Shown: piece by piece, positions 28,501-34,500 of the stretch | How the letters are laid out: each line of letters begins with the position of its first letter | How positions within the stretch are numbered: the first letter of the stretch is position 1 | From: Aurelia coerulea | Lineage: Eukaryota; Cnidaria; Scyphozoa; Semaeostomeae; Ulmaridae | Direction: 5' to 3' | NCBI GenBank assembly: GCA_039566865.1 | Contig: CM076956.1 | Coordinates: forward strand, 9,931,511 to 9,995,510 | DNA: 64,000 nt | Program-made: the position numbers and the translations under genes | Notes under the pieces: generated by a model | What the model saw: the letters and a program-made list of their open reading frames with translations, nothing else | Database searches by the model: none | Told to the model about the DNA's origin: nothing

Positions 28501-31500
28501 AAAAGCTCTTTGTTAGCATTTTTTCAAGATTATTGTTAGTTTTCTAAGAACTTTTAGGCAGCTGATCAGTCAAGTAGAACAACAATCGAAGAGTTTTCAA
28601 GAAACCAATAAATTTTCCCACCCAGTACTGAAAGTCTCTTTTAGCTTTCAGTAAACAGTTGAAATTAGGAGATCATGGGTACCAAAGGTTTTTGCAGTTT
28701 CTCCGCATCCTTCTTACATGTTCGTTGTATTCATTGATAGGTAACTTCCCAAGCATTTCGTGAGTTTTACCAGAATACAGCGCCAGTATGCGAATTACCT
28801 TCTCAGACAAAATAAACAAGTTTCTTGAGCAGTATCCAAGTTCTCAGTCGAGGTTCTTACTGGTTTAGTTCTTAGTTGAATTCTTGAAAAGAGTTTCTTA
28901 TTAACACTAGCACTGTTTAATCATGCTGAAAACGGATTACACGTTTTTTTTATAAGAAACTGGTTTATAAGAAACTAGTACTACGATGACCAAAAATTTA
29001 AGAAACTCTAGTACTACGCTCAAGAACAGTTAAGAAACTCTAAAACGTTATATCTGTATGTCTCTCTTATTCTATGTCTCTCTAACAAAGGTGCCTCCGT
29101 CTTTTCTTGACTTTTAACTGCAAAATTGGTAAATTTTTGCCTTGATGTGCATGGCTTCTTCTTGATGACAATGTCAATGCAAAATGGAAGCCCTTTCTGG
29201 AGAAGAAGGCTCAACTTAAAGATGTGAGCAAATCTGGCGATTTTCCAGCTATGTGGCAAACAACCGGTAGCAATCGAAAAATTCAAAATACCACGAGGAG
29301 ATGCTGAAATTAGCAGAAGTGCAATTGTTAGAAAACAGCTAGCTATACCACTGTACTACATCCCTTTGAGGTTTTGAATTCATCAAAAAATCTTCCTAGC
29401 TGGAAGGTGTCAATAACACGCAATCTAGACTTGATTTTAGGTGCAGTCGGACGATATCTCAATGAATGTGCAATATGCGGTGACTTCACCGTATTGTGCA
29501 ATCGGATGATATCTCAGTGAATGTTAGCCTGATAACCAGACCCGATTTCAAAGGAAATAGTTATTCACTTATTCCTTTTGAATTGGGTCTGGTTATCAGG
29601 CTAAGTGAATGTGTAATATGTGGCAATTTCACTGTATTTTGCAATCGGACGATATCTGATTAGCATAAGAAGGCAACAAGAATTTGTCACTGCTTGAGAT
29701 TCTTGTCCGGTTTTAAAGCTCTAGCGATATAAGGTTCTCACTGGAGCGACAGCAACAACAACAACAACAATTCAATTCAATGAGATGAGATGAAATGAGC
29801 GTAAGTTGTGGGTCCTTGTGGAGTGAGGCTACCAGGATCGTGAGGATGCAATATTAGTTAGACTTTCATTAATTAAAAGCAATCTGTCCCCTATTGTTCT
29901 GACCATAGTTACTGCTTTATTGATTTGCGCTGCGCAGCAGCAGCAAATCTTTAAAATAGGCTCGTAGGCTCGATGAACGAACGTTGACATGGCGCGCATA
30001 ACTAAACACACAGTGAACATTTCATGGTTTCAGCCAATGACATTCCTAGAAAACAGACGCATGTTTACTGCGTTCAGGATTGACGTCATCGGAAGTTGTC
30101 ATCCATTGTTGTCCACATACGTCACAAAATTTTAAGCGCGCGCAGGAGGAAGTGATCAGGAAGTAACAGTCCATTCATTGGATGTTTTTGATTGATTAAA
30201 ATTGGCATGTCTGCAGAGGTTTTGGGTGTGACGGCAGTAAGATTCGAGCGGTCAAACAACAATAAAACGACAAAGATTCATTTTCCAAGCGTTTTATAAA
30301 ATTCGATAAACATGACTCCAGTGAGACATGGAACTTAACGTGATTGAAAGTTAAAGTTATCTACAAGTCTACTGTTTAAATACAAAATTATGCGGAACCA
30401 TTTGGGAAAATTAACCAATAAGAAATAAGAAAAACAGGAAAGTGACTAACGTGAGAATAGCATAGGCGTATGCAGATCAAACAAGAAAAACAACTAGTCA
30501 GTTACTAAAAGTAAATACCGAAAAGGAGTAAGAGTCAGGGAAAGACGTAGGTAATACTGAAACGATGCAATAAAAGTTAGTCATGAGCTGAGACGGAAAA
30601 GCGGCATAAAGATCAAAGAAGTAAAATATGTAAATGACGAATGAGTAAATCAAGGAGAAGAAAAATCAAAATATGAATGAGCAAAAAGGGGCCATCGTGA
30701 CATACCTCTCCCCCTTGTTGAAACGTCCCCTGTTTCAACTACAAACAAAAGAAACTACAAATGATTAACGATTACAATAACTAATCACTATTTGGTTCTA
30801 AATCCTGGGTAATATTGTCCTGATCATTGTCCATTTTATCCGTTGGTCTGGGTTGACGGTCTTTGTACAGTTTACATCTATTAACGTGTACAATAGTTTT
30901 TCTACGAGGTCCTTCTTCTATTTCAACATTTACAGGTGACAACTTTCTAACTATACGATATGGACCATTCCAAAGATGAGATAATTTGCTAGATAAACCT
31001 GATTTTACCTGTGGTGTATACAACCAAATTCGATCTCCTACTTTAAATTCTACTTCCTTAGCATTCTTGTCGTAATTAGTAGCTTGATTGAATTGAGCTC
31101 GTTCTATACTCTGCTGGGCTACATATCTAGCTTCTTGTGTACGTCTAATTACTTCTTGTTTAGGCGGTACAGCGGCTCAGCGTGCAAAGAAAAATCCTGA
31201 ATAAACCTCCTGTAATACCCTATGAGTCCTAAGAAAGACCTAAGCTGCGTGAGATCTTGCGGAAGTGGAAAGCTTTGTACTGCACTAACCTTACTTTCAT
31301 CTGGGCGCAGACCATCCTTAGAAACATTGTGTCCTAGGTACTTAACTTGTGGTGCGCAGAAAGTACATTTCCTGACCTTAAGCTTGAGACCACCTGTGCG
31401 CAAACGAGACAGAACTGATTCAAGTCTGCTTAAATGTTCTTCAAAAGTGCGCGAAAAGATGATGATGTCATCCAAATAGACCAAGCATGACTCCCAATTG

Positions 31501-34500
31501 AGACCAGCGAGCATAATTTCCATGAGGCGCTGAAACGAGGCTGGTGCGCCGCAGAGGCCAAAGGGCATGACTGTAAATTCCCAAAGACCTGTGTGCGTGG
31601 AAAATGCTGTTTTGTGCATGTCCTCCTCCTTAAGGGGTACTTGCCAATATCCTGAAGCTAAGTCTAGCGTTGTAAAATAGCGTGCGCCACCTAGCGTGTG
31701 AAAGTCTCGTCTATGCGTGGCAAAGGGTAAACATCCTTACGCGTGATTGCGTTAACCTTTCGAAAATCTACGCAAAATCGTGTGCTGCCATCCTTCTTAC
31801 CTACAAGAACTACAGGGCTCGACCACGGGCTTTTAGAAGGTCTAATAACTCCTCTATTCGCCATATCCTTAACGTGCGTTTCTATCACCTTGCGCTGCGT
31901 TTCTGGCACTCGATAAGGTCTCTGAAAAATTGGTGCGTGACCCTGCGTGTCTATCGCATGCTCTAATACATCGGTACGGCCTAAATCTGAGTCAGACTTT
32001 GCAAAAACATCCGAATATTTAGTAAGCACATTCCTTAGCTCTACCTGTTGCTCGTCTGACAAATAATCACCAGGCAACTTGATGTTGGTAACAACAGAGC
32101 TATTGTCCTGACTAACTAATGACGTAGTTCCAACATCAGTGATTGACGTCACTTTACCAATCGTCGTTTTGGGCTCTAAAGTTACGACTTCCATACTGGG
32201 GTTTACCAACCTTACAGGGATTTCCCCGCGCTGAGGTTGCACAAGCGACCTTGCAGCGAAAACATTCGATGATTGGTATAGCGAGTCATTCATTTCAAAT
32301 AAACCTGTCGAACATCCAGGGCCTATCGGTAGCATAGTATACAACTCAGATCTGGGAGGAATATCGACTCTCTCAATTAAAGAAATCTCCCAAACAGGAT
32401 CTGGTGGGTCTGTGGCCAAAAACGTTGTCTCCGAATTCCATTTCAACGTGCAATCTGACATATCAATAGATATGCCAGCCCGGGTAAGGAAATCAGTACC
32501 AAGCACACAGTCGTGCTGAAAACCCGAAGCTACGTAAAAATCCTGGAATGCTACATTTTTGTCTATCCTAAGGGATGCCGAAAATATTCCCTTGAAGTTT
32601 ACAGGGTCTCCCGTTACAGAAGTAGCATTCACATCCCCTGGCCGTAAAATAATATTGGGAAAGTGGGTATGTTGAAATGTTTCGTTGACAATGCTCATTG
32701 ACGCACCTGTATCAATCAACAGCTTACAAGGATGTTCGTCTATAAATCCATTAACAACACTTGCCGGACCACAAAGCAATATTTCTTGTGTGCTACAAAT
32801 AAATTGATTACTGGGCGGAGCAGTTACGTCGGGCACACAATTAATTTCCTCATTTCTACTTTCTACACTCTCTACTTGCTCAACAACAGAATTAATGATA
32901 GGAGGATTTTCAAATACTGCTAACTGACCTCCACGAACAGTAGCAGATTCTAGTTTCCCTGGTTTCTATCACTTTCTGAACCAGATCTAAGATTAGGAAA
33001 CTTTTTCCAACATTTACGCTCTATATGTCCGGGTTTCTCACAATAATTACATACTGGGCGACCATTAATAGATTTATTTCTATTCCCGGAATTCTCATTT
33101 CTATTATTTCTATTACGAAAATTATTATGGTTACCTGTAGTGTCCCTTTTCTCTAAAAGCTTCGACAAAAGGCCAATGACTTGCGTCATTTGATCATTTT
33201 GAGGCTCTACGGCACTCACTCTTTGAGGGGCAAAGTTTTCTTCCAGGCTCTCCTCTCTCAGGGCAACTCTAATGGCATCAGAAAAGGTTTTAGGGTCGGC
33301 CATTGTCACACGTCTCATTAAATCATTTCGCAAACCAAGTATAAAATGTTCACGGGCCGTCATCTCAATCACTTCATTACTAACATCACTGGAAAATGAT
33401 CTGAATACCAAACGTTGAATGGCAGAAGCAAATTCATTTACAGACTCCATTTTCCCTTGCTTTCTAGCGGCTAAATTTCCATATGCTGAACGTCTCATGT
33501 CAGCGGGGCTAAATCTGTCGATAATGGTTTTCTTGATAACTTCATAATTCGCTTTATCTCTGGCGTCGATTTTTTCGAAATGATCGCCAGCAGGCCCTCG
33601 TAAATATGCCGAAATCATCCGACCACATTTTGTATCGTCCCATTCATTCGCACGGGCAATTCTCTCAAAAGAGGCAAACCAATCTAAACAATCGTCATTC
33701 GGATATCCATAAAATTTATCCGGGTGCACAAAAATTTTACTCACCGCAGAGTCATTCGTTCTCTGGGTACTCGTATCAGCATTCTCTCCTCCAGAAGATC
33801 CAGATCCACCGGTTGCAGGCATTCTCGAAAATCTCAAAGTCAGCGGCTCTATTTCTCTGCAACTCCAATCTGTCATAGGCGAAGGCTAGGAACCTTAGAT
33901 ATTCTTTCACCTAGGTCCTATTTGATCGTAATCCCAACTCCGTAGTCACCATTTGTGACGGCAGTAAGATTCGAGCGGTCAAACAACAATAAAACGACAA
34001 AGATTCATTTTCCAAGCGTTTTATAAAATTCGATAAACATGACTCCAGTGAGACATGGAACTTAACGTGATTGAAAGTTAAAGTTATCTACAAGTCTACT
34101 GTTTAAATACAAAATTATGCGGAACCATTTGGGAAAATTAACCAATAAGAAATAAGAAAAACAGGAAAGTGACTAACGTGAGAATAGCATAGGCGTATGC
34201 AGATCAAACAAGAAAAACAACTAGTCAGTTACTAAAAGTAAATACCGAAAAGGAGTAAGAGTCAGGGAAAGACGTAGGTAATACTGAAACGATGCAATAA
34301 AAGTTAGTCATGAGCTGAGACGGAAAAGCGGCATAAAGATCAAAGAAGTAAAATATGTAAATGACGAATGAGTAAATCAAGGAGAAGAAAAATCAAAATA
34401 TGAATGAGCAAAAAGGGGCCATCGTGACAAAACTTTATATCAAATTTATCGATATCATGTTCAGTTGAGTAAATAAATGCTTTCCTGCTAAACGTTCATG

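Larger units (their letters stand above)
30227..34429 (-). mobile_element. Ty3/Gypsy LTR retrotransposon, recent but defective
   Basis: 4203 bp with two 476-bp LTRs that look identical. On the minus strand it carries LTR, primer-binding site, gag, pol (protease, reverse transcriptase, end of integrase), polypurine tract, LTR. Compared with an intact element, pol has a frameshift near 31700 and lacks RNase H and the integrase core. The flanks (ggg at 30224-30226, aaact from 34430) show no 5-bp target duplication. It sits in the PLC intron between the two PH exons, in the same orientation as the gene. Confidence 0.95.
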
